Assembly (NCBI RefSeq): GCF_039523435.1
Contig: NZ_BAAAFH010000001.1
Span: forward strand, 4,772-68,771
Direction: 5' to 3'
Origin: Wandonia haliotis
GTDB taxonomy: Bacteria; Bacteroidota; Bacteroidia; Flavobacteriales_D; Crocinitomicaceae
DNA: 64,000 nt
Shown: positions 33,248-42,306 of the stretch, piece by piece
How positions within the stretch are numbered: the first letter of the stretch is position 1
Layout of the letters: each line of letters begins with the position of its first letter
The notes under the pieces: generated by a model
The model's input: the letters and a program-made list of their open reading frames with translations, nothing else
Told to the model about the DNA's origin: nothing
Database searches by the model: none
Translations under genes and position numbers: made by a program

Positions 33248-35623
33248 ATGAAATCCCTGATCAAATTGTTTGCTTCAATTGGTATCGTTGTTCTTTCGGG
33301 AAATAGTTTGGCACAAAGCGAAAAGTGGTTAATCAGCGGACAATTAACGGATGGAGAAACAGGAGAGGCTGTCCCCTATGCTGCCGTTATTGTTCATTCG
33401 TCAGTAACACATACTATTCTCAACGGAATAACTACAAACGATCAAGGAAATTTTAAAGTAGGAACCGATTCGTCTGCCGTTTATCTCGAAATTAAATCTG
33501 TCGGTTATATTCCGGATACCATCCGTACGATTCGTTTCAACACGCCCCATATTAATCTTGGTGAAATCAAATTGTTCCGGGATAATCAAATTCTGGAACA
33601 GGTGCAGGTAACAGCCGAACGTTCTACAATGGAATTTAAACTCGACAGACGTGTTTATAATGTAGGTTCAGACATCAGTAGTACAGGAATGGGGGCCCTT
33701 GAAATATTAAATAATATTCCTTCGGTGAATGTGGACATAGAAGGTCAGATTAGCTTGCGGGGAAATACAGGCGTACAAATTCTGATTGATGGAAAACCAT
33801 CTGTCCTTGCTGATGAACAGGGAAATGCACTTGGTACAATTACAGCTGACATGGTAGAGCGAATAGAGGTGATTACCAATCCCTCTGCCAAATACAATGC
33901 TGAAGGAACATCCGGAATTATCAATATTGTTCTTAAGAAGGAAGAAAAAAAGGGAATCAACGGATCTATCTCTCTGAATACAGGTTACCCAAACAATCAT
34001 AGTATTGGAGGGAGTCTTAATTTGCGAACGGAAAAATTCAACTTCTTTACACAATTTGGCGCCGGTTATCGTTCAATGCCCTGGGAAAGTAAAAGTACCA
34101 ACCGGAATATTACTTCCGGTGATCGAATAGAAAGCGAAGGTAACAGTATCAAAAACGAAAATTTCTATAATATTACCATTGGTACCGACTACCACATCAA
34201 TGAACGCAATGTCTTGACATTATCAGGGAACTTCGCTTATGAACTGGAAACCAATCCTACTCAAACAGCTTTTTATCTGTACGACGAAAATCAGGAACTT
34301 TCTTCAAGTTATAACAGAACGGAAAAAACAAAAGCTACGAACCCCAAATGGCAATATGACCTGCAATACCAGAAAACATTCACGAATAATAAAGAACACA
34401 TTCTTCAGTTCAGTACACTGGGAAGTTTCTTTGGCAAAGACCAGTCTTCAGATTTTGAAAATGAGTACCTGACCGGAATAGCCAGTGATCCCAGCCAACG
34501 AACAGCAACAGATTTCTATCAGGCAGATTATACATTTAAACTGGACTATACCAACCCGCTTACCAAAACAATTACATTAGAGACAGGAGCATTGTATGAG
34601 ATTAATGATGTTGGAAATGATTACTCTGTAGACAATCAGTTAGGTGACTCCTGGATACCGGACACCAGTTTGACAAATAACTTTGAGTACAATCAAAAAG
34701 TTTTAGGGATATACACCACCGGATCTTATGAAGGTAAAAAATGGGGGGTAAAGTTGGGAGTACGTTTAGAAAATACAGACCTTAAAACACTTTTGACAAA
34801 TACAAACGAAAGAAATACACAAAACTACACCAACTTCTTCCCTTCTTTACACACTTCCTATAAAATTTCGAGAGCGTTTTCTCTTCAGGCGGGTTATTCC
34901 CGACGCATCTTCCGCCCACGTTTGTGGGATTTGAATCCTTTCTTCAACATTCGCAATACATACAATATCCGAACCGGTAATCCGGATTTGCAACCTGAAT
35001 TTGCCGATTCGTATGAACTCACCGGGGTTTTCCTGTTTGAAAAATTATCGCTTAATATAAGTGGCTATTATCTTTACACGACTAATGTTACAGAACGTGT
35101 TTCTTATTTTGAAAACAATGTAAATATCACAACCCCTATTAATGTAGGAATCCGGCACAAAACAGGGGGAGAAATTAATGCGAAGTACACCGCTACGAAA
35201 TGGCTTACGCTGAATGGAGAAGCCAATTACGGGTACTTTTTACGTAAAGGTGTTTTTGAAAATCAGAATTTCGACTTTGAAGGAAGTCAGTGGTCTGGTA
35301 AACTAACTGTGAAATTTAAACTTCCGGCAGACATTGATCTGGAAATTAATTCCAATTATCAGTCAGCTTACAAAACCGTACAGGGAAAAGTTTCCGGATT
35401 TGCGTTCGTTGACGCTGGTATTCGTAAAAGGCTCTGGAAAGGGAAAGGAGTTATCAATCTGAGTATCCGGGATATCTTTGCTTCAAGAATTCGTGAAAGC
35501 ATTGTGGATCAACCCTCTTATTATCTGTATAGTTTTTCAAAAAGAGGACGTTTTATCACACTCGGATTCAGCTATAGCTTCGGAAAAGGAGAAGCTATGA
35601 CTTATAGTGGAGGAAAAAGGTAA
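33248..35623 (+). CDS. TonB-dependent receptor-like outer-membrane protein
   Basis: A 791-residue outer-membrane protein. Signal peptide (cleavage near LAQ, residue 23), a carboxypeptidase-regulatory-like domain at about 28-105 (GQLTDGETGEAVPYAAVIV), a plug domain at about 120-225 (GNTGVQILIDGKPS, VERIEVITNPSAKYNAEGTSGIINIVLKK), and a C-terminal barrel of the Bacteroidota outer-membrane barrel type. No TonB box could be confirmed. Such receptors import or bind unknown large ligands. It is divergent from the broken kinase/LytTR pair across 199 bp, which suggests control by that system. Confidence 0.9.
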   Translation: MKSLIKLFASIGIVVLSGNSLAQSEKWLISGQLTDGETGEAVPYAAVIVHSSVTHTILNGITTNDQGNFKVGTDSSAVYLEIKSVGYIPDTIRTIRFNTPHINLGEIKLFRDNQILEQVQVTAERSTMEFKLDRRVYNVGSDISSTGMGALEILNNIPSVNVDIEGQISLRGNTGVQILIDGKPSVLADEQGNALGTITADMVERIEVITNPSAKYNAEGTSGIINIVLKKEEKKGINGSISLNTGYPNNHSIGGSLNLRTEKFNFFTQFGAGYRSMPWESKSTNRNITSGDRIESEGNSIKNENFYNITIGTDYHINERNVLTLSGNFAYELETNPTQTAFYLYDENQELSSSYNRTEKTKATNPKWQYDLQYQKTFTNNKEHILQFSTLGSFFGKDQSSDFENEYLTGIASDPSQRTATDFYQADYTFKLDYTNPLTKTITLETGALYEINDVGNDYSVDNQLGDSWIPDTSLTNNFEYNQKVLGIYTTGSYEGKKWGVKLGVRLENTDLKTLLTNTNERNTQNYTNFFPSLHTSYKISRAFSLQAGYSRRIFRPRLWDLNPFFNIRNTYNIRTGNPDLQPEFADSYELTGVFLFEKLSLNISGYYLYTTNVTERVSYFENNVNITTPINVGIRHKTGGEINAKYTATKWLTLNGEANYGYFLRKGVFENQNFDFEGSQWSGKLTVKFKLPADIDLEINSNYQSAYKTVQGKVSGFAFVDAGIRKRLWKGKGVINLSIRDIFASRIRESIVDQPSYYLYSFSKRGRFITLGFSYSFGKGEAMTYSGGKR

Positions 35624-35637
35624 GATAATCAACTCTT

Positions 35638-35666
35638 AAGCTGAGTAACTAAAAATTACTCAGCTT
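35638..35666. terminator. Hairpin between convergent genes
   Basis: AAGCTGAGTAA (35638-35648) and TTACTCAGCTT (35656-35666) form a perfect 11-bp stem with loop CTAAAAA. It lies 14 bp after the receptor stop and its right arm includes the stop codon of the opposing gene. It lacks a long T-run but could serve as a shared transcript-end structure. Confidence 0.5.
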
Positions 35667-36339
35667 CAATAATCAATACCTCTCCAATGATGAAAGCTTT
35701 CGTTTCTGTTAGATAAAAGTCACGTTTAACAGGAAGATCCTTTACTTTTACTCTAAACTCTGCACTTTCGTACCCTAAAAACCCAGCCTTGAGGACTACT
35801 ATTTTCATCTTCAGCATTTCGGGGACCTCCATTTCAAACTCTCCTTCAAAGGTTGTTTGAACGACGATATCAGTTCCTACTAATTCTACTTTGACAAAAG
35901 GAAGTGGCTCTCCTGATTCATCCAGTATCCTCCCCCTGATAATCCGAAGTGAATCCTGAGGTTTCCGTTCATCTAGATGGTTCTTTCCAACCTTTACAAC
36001 AGTAAACATTCCCTGTTGTAAAGCAGCCCTATCAGGTTTCATCGCAGCACCTACATTCCCTGTCATTAAAAAACTTGCAATCACTGATTGAATGATCGGA
36101 TAGAAAGAAGTTATTCGTCTGTTACTCCTGTTTGTATTCAGTTGTTCGACACGAACTCTTCCACAAACTTTTGTACTTTTATTTTCCAGATATTTTACAA
36201 TCTCTTCTTCCGAACAGTTTGTCAAATCAAGTACTTTATAATCACAAACACTACATAACTTTCCTTTTTCCAACTCGGTCATGAATTCCCACTGCTGATT
36301 GCAAGGGCTTGGAATAGTTATTCTTTTCTTCTTACTCAT
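35656..36339 (-). CDS. Cys-rich N-terminus plus CarboxypepD_reg membrane protein
   Basis: A 227-residue protein. The N-terminus (about 8-60) has a conserved-looking block with Cys residues in SPCNQQW, GKLCSVCDYKVLDLTNCS and VCGR, which looks like a small metal-binding domain common in Bacteroidota. A hydrophobic segment (about 78-95) follows, and then a carboxypeptidase-regulatory-like beta-sandwich (IRGRILDESGEPLPFVKVELVG) to about 205. Function unknown; probably membrane-anchored with the beta domain outside. It ends against the hairpin shared with the receptor gene. Confidence 0.7.
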   Translation of the reverse strand: MSKKKRITIPSPCNQQWEFMTELEKGKLCSVCDYKVLDLTNCSEEEIVKYLENKSTKVCGRVRVEQLNTNRSNRRITSFYPIIQSVIASFLMTGNVGAAMKPDRAALQQGMFTVVKVGKNHLDERKPQDSLRIIRGRILDESGEPLPFVKVELVGTDIVVQTTFEGEFEMEVPEMLKMKIVVLKAGFLGYESAEFRVKVKDLPVKRDFYLTETKAFIIGEVLIIEAE

Positions 36340-36409
36340 CTTTTATCCTCTTTTACATTGAGATTGTTTTTCCTGTAAATTTCCATAAATTCACAGACTA
36401 TATTTATAT

Positions 36410-37750
36410 ATGAAACAATTTATACTACTATTTATTATCGTTTTTACCTGTAAAATGATTCTTTCTCAAACAAAAGTAGCTATTGTTGGAGGAGGAATAG
36501 CAGGTGTCGCCAGTGCCTACTATATTCATCAGTTTGACCCCTCTGCTCAAATTACTATTTATGAAAAAGAAGATTTTCTGGGAGGAAATGCCAAGACAGT
36601 TGAAATTGTAAATAAAAAAGGTATTACTTGTAATGTGGATATTGGTCCTCAATATTTCACAGAAGGTCCCTGGGATAATTACCTGAAATTCCTCGACGAT
36701 GTAATTGGTTTGGAATCCATCGAAACCGAATCTGTTCAAGGGTCTCTTCTTATAAAAAGGGAGGATAATAAAACTCCTACACTACTTACTCCCATCGATA
36801 AAAAATTACGTGGCGAAAAACTGGGAAAACTATTACGATTAAAAAAATTTAACACAGCAGCTTTCAATGTTTATAAAAATCCGGAACAATGGATAGACAA
36901 AACAATTGATGATTGGGTGGTCTCTTTAAAGTTTTCACTTTCTTTTAAGAATGAGATTATTTATCCTTTTCTGGCTGCAACTTTAGGCACTGATATTCAA
37001 TCTATAAAAACAACTTCAGCAATAGAAATTGTTAATTTATTTGCTTTTCGAAAACCAAAAGTGTCTAACAGTTTTAGTATTATGACAAAGGGTATGGGAG
37101 GACTTATCCAAGCAATCGGAAATAAACTGGAACAATCTGGTGTTATAATAAAAACCAGTTCCCCCGTACACTCTATAACCAAAGAAAAAAATAGATATAC
37201 AGTTCTCTTTCAGGAAGGCAATAAAAAGAAATCGGAATCAGTTGACTTTATTGTTATGGCCGTGCATGCTGATATAGCAGGCGAATTGTTGCGCCAAGAT
37301 CCTGTTTTTGACAAAATCAGTCAACTACTAATTTCTCGGTTCCCTTATTTTAAAGCACATATTGTCCTTCATTCAGACGCAAATTACATATATTTTGCCC
37401 AACCTGCATTTCTTAATATTTTTACAAATATCACTAATGAAGTGACTTCATCAACTATGAACTTATCTATGATTTCACCACGATTGGAAGGAATTTATAA
37501 AAGTTGGATGTCAGAAAAAGAAATACAACAGATAAAAGAAAAGGGATTATTTCTTCATGAAACCACGTTTTATCATCCTCTCATTACCCCTTCATTTGTA
37601 AATAGCTTAGATGAGCTTCATTTGCTTACTGATTCAATTCCTGGAATTTGTTTTGCCGGCGGATGGACAGAAGGATTAGAAACACAAAACAGTGCTGTTC
37701 TTTCCGGAAAGCGTGCTTTACAACGCTATCAACAAATAAAAAATGACTAG
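36410..37750 (+). CDS. FAD-dependent amine oxidase-like protein, secreted or anchored
   Basis: A 446-residue flavoprotein with an N-terminal hydrophobic segment resembling a signal peptide (about 1-19), then the FAD-binding VAIVGGGIAGVASAYYI motif and EKEDFLGGNAKTV. The C-terminal FAD-contact segment is ICFAGGWTEGLETQNSAVLSGKRAL. The fold is that of NAD(P)-binding amine oxidoreductases (MAO/phytoene desaturase group). It converges with the LodB-like gene, overlapping by 4 bp. A functional tie to the LodA-like oxidase is possible but only positional. Substrate unknown. Confidence 0.85.
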   Translation: MKQFILLFIIVFTCKMILSQTKVAIVGGGIAGVASAYYIHQFDPSAQITIYEKEDFLGGNAKTVEIVNKKGITCNVDIGPQYFTEGPWDNYLKFLDDVIGLESIETESVQGSLLIKREDNKTPTLLTPIDKKLRGEKLGKLLRLKKFNTAAFNVYKNPEQWIDKTIDDWVVSLKFSLSFKNEIIYPFLAATLGTDIQSIKTTSAIEIVNLFAFRKPKVSNSFSIMTKGMGGLIQAIGNKLEQSGVIIKTSSPVHSITKEKNRYTVLFQEGNKKKSESVDFIVMAVHADIAGELLRQDPVFDKISQLLISRFPYFKAHIVLHSDANYIYFAQPAFLNIFTNITNEVTSSTMNLSMISPRLEGIYKSWMSEKEIQQIKEKGLFLHETTFYHPLITPSFVNSLDELHLLTDSIPGICFAGGWTEGLETQNSAVLSGKRALQRYQQIKND

Positions 37751-38886
37751 ACCTGTTCCCTCGAATAAGAGGGAATTTTTCTCTGTCTCCTTTCCCAATA
37801 CGGTTCATTTTCCCAACGTTTTTCCATTGCGTAAAACAGGTTATAGTGTTTTAGGTAATGTAGCCAAATATTTTCTGAGCTTTCATAAAAGGATGTGTAA
37901 AACCGGGTCACTTTTTCTCTTTCCGGATCACAAATGAAATCTATGGAACAAATTTGTTTTGCTGTTTGAGCAGCCATCACCATTGCATTGTACATTCCCT
38001 GAGACGAAAGCGGGTCAAAACACATAGCTGCATCTCCAATTGCTATCCAATTCTTCCGACCAATATTTTCCAGCCTATTGGTTCCGGCAGCTCTTGTTCC
38101 TAAAAAGCGAGGATCAATTATTCCCTTAATTTCTAATTGTGACTGAAGAAGCGTATTCGATTGTAATTTCTGTAAAATAAACGCAGTATCTTTCGTTGCT
38201 GCTTTATCAAGTAAATCTGCATCTGTATAAAAAGAAACCAGTATTCTGTCTTTATCCGGAAGCGGACTGCAATACCACCAACCAGATGCTTCGGGAAGAA
38301 TCGTTGAAACCATTCGATCATCTGTTTTTTTTACGGTTACGCTGATACAAATTTGCTGATCTTTTTTCACCCTGTTCAAATTCAACTTTTTCCTCAGAAC
38401 GTTTGTTCTACCCGATGCATCAATCAGAAATTTTGCTCTTATTTTTCGTTTCTCATTTCCACTTACATAAACTTCCCAAAAATCTTCTCTTTCATTTAAT
38501 TTGTGGAGCCTCCCCTCCAGCCATTGAACAGGATATTGATTTGTTATCTTCCTCAGCTCTCTCACGAAAGCAGGTTTATCAATACTCCAACCTTCTCCTT
38601 CCGGGTTTCTCAGTGCATCGGAATACACTGGATTTTCACTCCCCCAATACGACTTCACTCCTATTGAAGGAGTGCAAATGGTTGTATCAAGAGCACAAAT
38701 CTGATTGTAAATCCCTAATTCTTTAAAAATTCGTTTACTGGAAGGAACTAACGACTCTCCCCATACCCCAACCTGCTGATCCGGTTTATCAATAATGCAA
38801 ACAGAGTATTTTTCACAAAGAAACATAGCCGAAATACATCCGGCTATGCCTCCTCCAATTATAAGAATATCCGTTTCCTCCGTCAT
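37747..38886 (-). CDS. LodB-like FAD flavoprotein (quinone cofactor maturation)
   Basis: A 379-residue flavoprotein of the halogenase/geranylgeranyl-reductase-like group: FAD motif ILIIGGGIAGCISAMFL at about 7-23, GESLVPSS at about 44, and GDAAMCFDPLSSQGMYNAM near residue 285. Its start codon directly abuts the stop of the LodA-like gene (38886/38887), so it is the downstream partner in a lodA-lodB arrangement. LodB proteins are needed to make the cysteine tryptophylquinone cofactor of LodA; the same role is inferred here from context rather than from a unique motif. Confidence 0.85.
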   Translation of the reverse strand: MTEETDILIIGGGIAGCISAMFLCEKYSVCIIDKPDQQVGVWGESLVPSSKRIFKELGIYNQICALDTTICTPSIGVKSYWGSENPVYSDALRNPEGEGWSIDKPAFVRELRKITNQYPVQWLEGRLHKLNEREDFWEVYVSGNEKRKIRAKFLIDASGRTNVLRKKLNLNRVKKDQQICISVTVKKTDDRMVSTILPEASGWWYCSPLPDKDRILVSFYTDADLLDKAATKDTAFILQKLQSNTLLQSQLEIKGIIDPRFLGTRAAGTNRLENIGRKNWIAIGDAAMCFDPLSSQGMYNAMVMAAQTAKQICSIDFICDPEREKVTRFYTSFYESSENIWLHYLKHYNLFYAMEKRWENEPYWERRQRKIPSYSREQV

Positions 38887-41800
38887 CTATCTTCGTGCAT
38901 TCAGTTGCTGTCGGAAACGCTCGTGTATGGTAATCACTTTCTCCCCTGGTTTTACATATGTTTTCTCAGGAAGTTGTTTCACCGGTTCTATAATCTGTTC
39001 TGTTATCGCCGTTCCCAGCATTGTTGTTTGCAGATTAGTATCGGCTTTTACCCAATTCTCACTTAAACTTTTCGTTGTTTCACTTACTGTCTCACTTTTC
39101 AACAGAACTTCTTTTTTCCTATCCGAAAGAATACCAACGATATAGTCGATCATATCCCCGATCTTATCCGTATCATCCTGCAAGAGATTTTCCAGAACAG
39201 GCCGGATTCTATCAACAGGTATAGTAATCCGGAAATGTTCTCTAAATAAATCGTGAATGGCCTGACAAAGATGGCCCAGCGTTTTAGGGTAAGCAACCTG
39301 TATTTTCTCCGGTAACTCCGGAACGTCCAAATCTTCCTGTAAAACGACTCCTACCCGATCAAAACTCGTGACCATCTTATTAATAACCTCTCTGTAATCT
39401 GTATATCGTGTCGGATGCCCCGGAAGATCGGACAACCACTCCTTCCGATATCTGAATTCTTCCATTTTCTGATCTGCGGGTATCTCTTCGTCCATTAACT
39501 GCTGGTATTGTGTGTACCCCAGAATATTATTCGGAACTCGTGCCGGCCAGAATGTAGGTAAATAGGGATCGTAGGTTGTATCATATCCATCCCTGCAACT
39601 GGATGTATCCGTTTGCCATGGAATAGCCATCCAACGTGTTATTCCTCCTGCTACCTGTCCCCCAAACGGATTTATGTCTGCCGTAACAATGCTGTAATCA
39701 ATAGTTGCTCCATAATCAAGATGATCGCTTATCTTTTGGTTCTTATCGTGTGCAAACCTGAATGGTCCGCGATACATAGCTGGCATACGTACCGGCCACG
39801 TCATTTCACAACCCGGGTGAAAAGCATCCGCTAAACAAAAATCGAGTGCGGCTCTTGTTAACAGATCAGGTTGCTTACTTACCGGATACTCATCTATTGT
39901 ACGATGTACTGCTTTTTCATCCAGATCATTTACAAAATCTCCCTGAACCCATTGCTCCAGAAATCGAAGCTGTAGAGAAGTTAATGTTGTGTGCTGTCTT
40001 GGTGATCCCTGAGGGGGTAATTCAATTGCATCACCGTACAACCAGGGCCACAAAGCCGGAGATTGTGATCCCGGAAGTTCAAACTGTCTGAACTGGTTAT
40101 AAAGTGTTCGTCTGAACTCTAAATTAGTCATCGACTGATCCGACAACCTCTCTATCCATTCCTCATTTGTAAAGTTAAACGGACCGAGATAACCAAACAT
40201 TTCTGAGAACCCTCTGTTTACCCATTGCAAATCTGCCATTCGCATAAAAATCGGCAGAATATCATCCTTTAATGATGGACGCTGCGGACAAGGCAACATC
40301 TTTTGCGAAACAGCCAAATCACGCATTAAGTCCCACATGGTACGAACTGACTTCTGCATCGGAGCATAGTCCGGTGGTCCGCAAATCACCCAGGCAGGCT
40401 CAACCTGAAGCTCTTCACCTTTGTAGCTTACTGTAGCGGTAACGGGTCCATCCGAAACATCATCATACCATCCTTCATTATTTGCAAAAGTGATAGCAGG
40501 TTCTCCGTTTATATTTTCTGATTTCCCCTTTCCTCCTACAAGATATAATCGGTTGGATTCAGGTTTCACAAACATATCTCCCAAATACACACTTTCATCC
40601 AAAAATGTACCCGCAAATGACTCTACATGTTTTGCTCCGTATTGTAAATCATTTGTTGCCGTGTCAGCGGCTATACAGGAAATAGATTTCTCTCCTCCGT
40701 CAATTACCAACGAATCCCTATTCTTTATATTCATATTTCTGGGATTTGAAGCCGGATATTCTTTTGCTTCCGGAATATCAAGAGCAATGTTAAAGTCGTA
40801 CCAGGCTGCTTTTTGATTCGCAAGATGACATGACCATGTAATTTCAACATCATCTACTTCTGCTCCGGTCAATTCTCTTACTGCCTCTCCCTTAGCATTT
40901 AATCCATAAATACGAAACTCTGCAGTTTGTCTTTTTAATCTCCCGTATTTATCCCTGTAAAAATCGTCTCCATTCGGTATTGGATCAGGTACTAATGGTC
41001 CCGGATATACCTCATCACTGTTTCCTATTCGCATAATTCCGATAGGCGGATAAATTGCAGCTCTGACTATACAGTCATCTATATTTTCTGATTTGGCATG
41101 GTATGGGCAGGGAGTAGATTCCGGTTCTCTCATATTCCAACCGTTTGCACTATAGCGTGTTTCAGCACTGTATTTATAGACTTCCCGTCTCGCTTCCGCT
41201 AATGTACCGAATGGTAAATTTTGGGTAGGAACTCTCCAAATATTAAAATTCAGATAATTCCCGAATTCAGGAAGCCCTTTCTGCATCGTATTCTGTTGTG
41301 GCAACACAACTTCTGCAATAGGGTAAAACGGTTCTTTCCAGGTATGTTGCAAGTCCTCTCCTGCAGCTGCATCATACTCTTTCACCTGAATTTCAAAATG
41401 GAATCGATAATCTCCATTCAACAATCGGCTATGTAGATCTTCGGACAAGTAATTCTTATCCTCAAGAGGGTTTGAGCTTTCAGGATTAACAGGACGAAGA
41501 CGATACTTCACCATGTATCCATCTCCGAATTTAAAAGGAATTATCGCCCAGTAATTCGCTGTCAGGCAACTTCCTTCCGGGTGACTCATTTCTCCCAAAA
41601 TTACTTTTGTTTCGGGATGTTTTTCAAGATAAGTATCCAGATCTCTATCTATCATCGAAGCAGTTGTGAATTGACACATCTGATCCGCATCCTTCACAAA
41701 AAATCGATCAATATTCTGGAAAATAAAATCGGTATTCGGAGCGGAGAAAAAATCATTATTACTCTCTTCTCCAAACAATTTCATCCCTATTCCGATGGTA

Positions 41801-42123
41801 GAATTTAAATCTGCCTGATTAGGTGCTATATCACTGGAAAATCTCAGGATACATTCAAACGAGTTGTCCTTTGATGTATCATAATTAAACACTCCCAAAT
41901 CCTGTCCTTCGAGAAATTTTAATTCATCCGGGAGAGGTAACACTGAAAATCTTCCGGTTGCTATACCGTGTTGTTTTCTAAAAACAGCCCTCGGAGCAGG
42001 AGGTTTACCATTTGCAATCAATTTTTTCTGGTTAATGTCTACAAACATTTCCTTTAACCGTTCTATTGATCTTTTACCATCCGGATTCCAACAAGGGAAA
42101 TCATTCACTGAATCATTTTTCAT
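38887..42123 (-). CDS. LodA-like quinoprotein oxidase with N-terminal catalase-like domain
   Basis: A 1078-residue protein in two parts. Residues about 40-330 resemble the catalase superfamily: His52 in KQHGIATGRFSV (distal heme His position), ILRFSSD, IGIGMKLFG, TDFIFQNIDRFFVKD, and ARREVYKYS with an RxxxY pattern at the proximal Tyr position (Tyr316). Residues about 350-930 are LodA/GoxA-like: IYPPIGIMRIGNS, GRLKRQTAEFRIYG, DFCLADAFHPGCEMTW and GGITRWMAIPWQTDTSSC. Cys763 and Trp831 or Trp836 are candidates for the cysteine tryptophylquinone, at spacing close to that in LodA. LodA enzymes oxidise amino-acid amines and release H2O2. A C-terminal extension of about 150 residues follows. No signal peptide is seen; LodA relatives are secreted without one. 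Confidence 0.85.
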   Translation of the reverse strand: MKNDSVNDFPCWNPDGKRSIERLKEMFVDINQKKLIANGKPPAPRAVFRKQHGIATGRFSVLPLPDELKFLEGQDLGVFNYDTSKDNSFECILRFSSDIAPNQADLNSTIGIGMKLFGEESNNDFFSAPNTDFIFQNIDRFFVKDADQMCQFTTASMIDRDLDTYLEKHPETKVILGEMSHPEGSCLTANYWAIIPFKFGDGYMVKYRLRPVNPESSNPLEDKNYLSEDLHSRLLNGDYRFHFEIQVKEYDAAAGEDLQHTWKEPFYPIAEVVLPQQNTMQKGLPEFGNYLNFNIWRVPTQNLPFGTLAEARREVYKYSAETRYSANGWNMREPESTPCPYHAKSENIDDCIVRAAIYPPIGIMRIGNSDEVYPGPLVPDPIPNGDDFYRDKYGRLKRQTAEFRIYGLNAKGEAVRELTGAEVDDVEITWSCHLANQKAAWYDFNIALDIPEAKEYPASNPRNMNIKNRDSLVIDGGEKSISCIAADTATNDLQYGAKHVESFAGTFLDESVYLGDMFVKPESNRLYLVGGKGKSENINGEPAITFANNEGWYDDVSDGPVTATVSYKGEELQVEPAWVICGPPDYAPMQKSVRTMWDLMRDLAVSQKMLPCPQRPSLKDDILPIFMRMADLQWVNRGFSEMFGYLGPFNFTNEEWIERLSDQSMTNLEFRRTLYNQFRQFELPGSQSPALWPWLYGDAIELPPQGSPRQHTTLTSLQLRFLEQWVQGDFVNDLDEKAVHRTIDEYPVSKQPDLLTRAALDFCLADAFHPGCEMTWPVRMPAMYRGPFRFAHDKNQKISDHLDYGATIDYSIVTADINPFGGQVAGGITRWMAIPWQTDTSSCRDGYDTTYDPYLPTFWPARVPNNILGYTQYQQLMDEEIPADQKMEEFRYRKEWLSDLPGHPTRYTDYREVINKMVTSFDRVGVVLQEDLDVPELPEKIQVAYPKTLGHLCQAIHDLFREHFRITIPVDRIRPVLENLLQDDTDKIGDMIDYIVGILSDRKKEVLLKSETVSETTKSLSENWVKADTNLQTTMLGTAITEQIIEPVKQLPEKTYVKPGEKVITIHERFRQQLNARR

Positions 42124-42306
42124 AGTTGTTTAGTTTAAAAAGATAAGTAGTTCAAAATTAGTCCATACTCAATTACAAATGCAATCGAGGAACATCAAAG
42201 TAACCCTTTTATTCTCCAAAAAAGAAGAGGGTTTCTACCTGTTTCAGCAAGTAAAAACACCTGTTTTTATTTAAACGCTTTACTTCTGTAGATCAAGTAT
42301 ATATTT

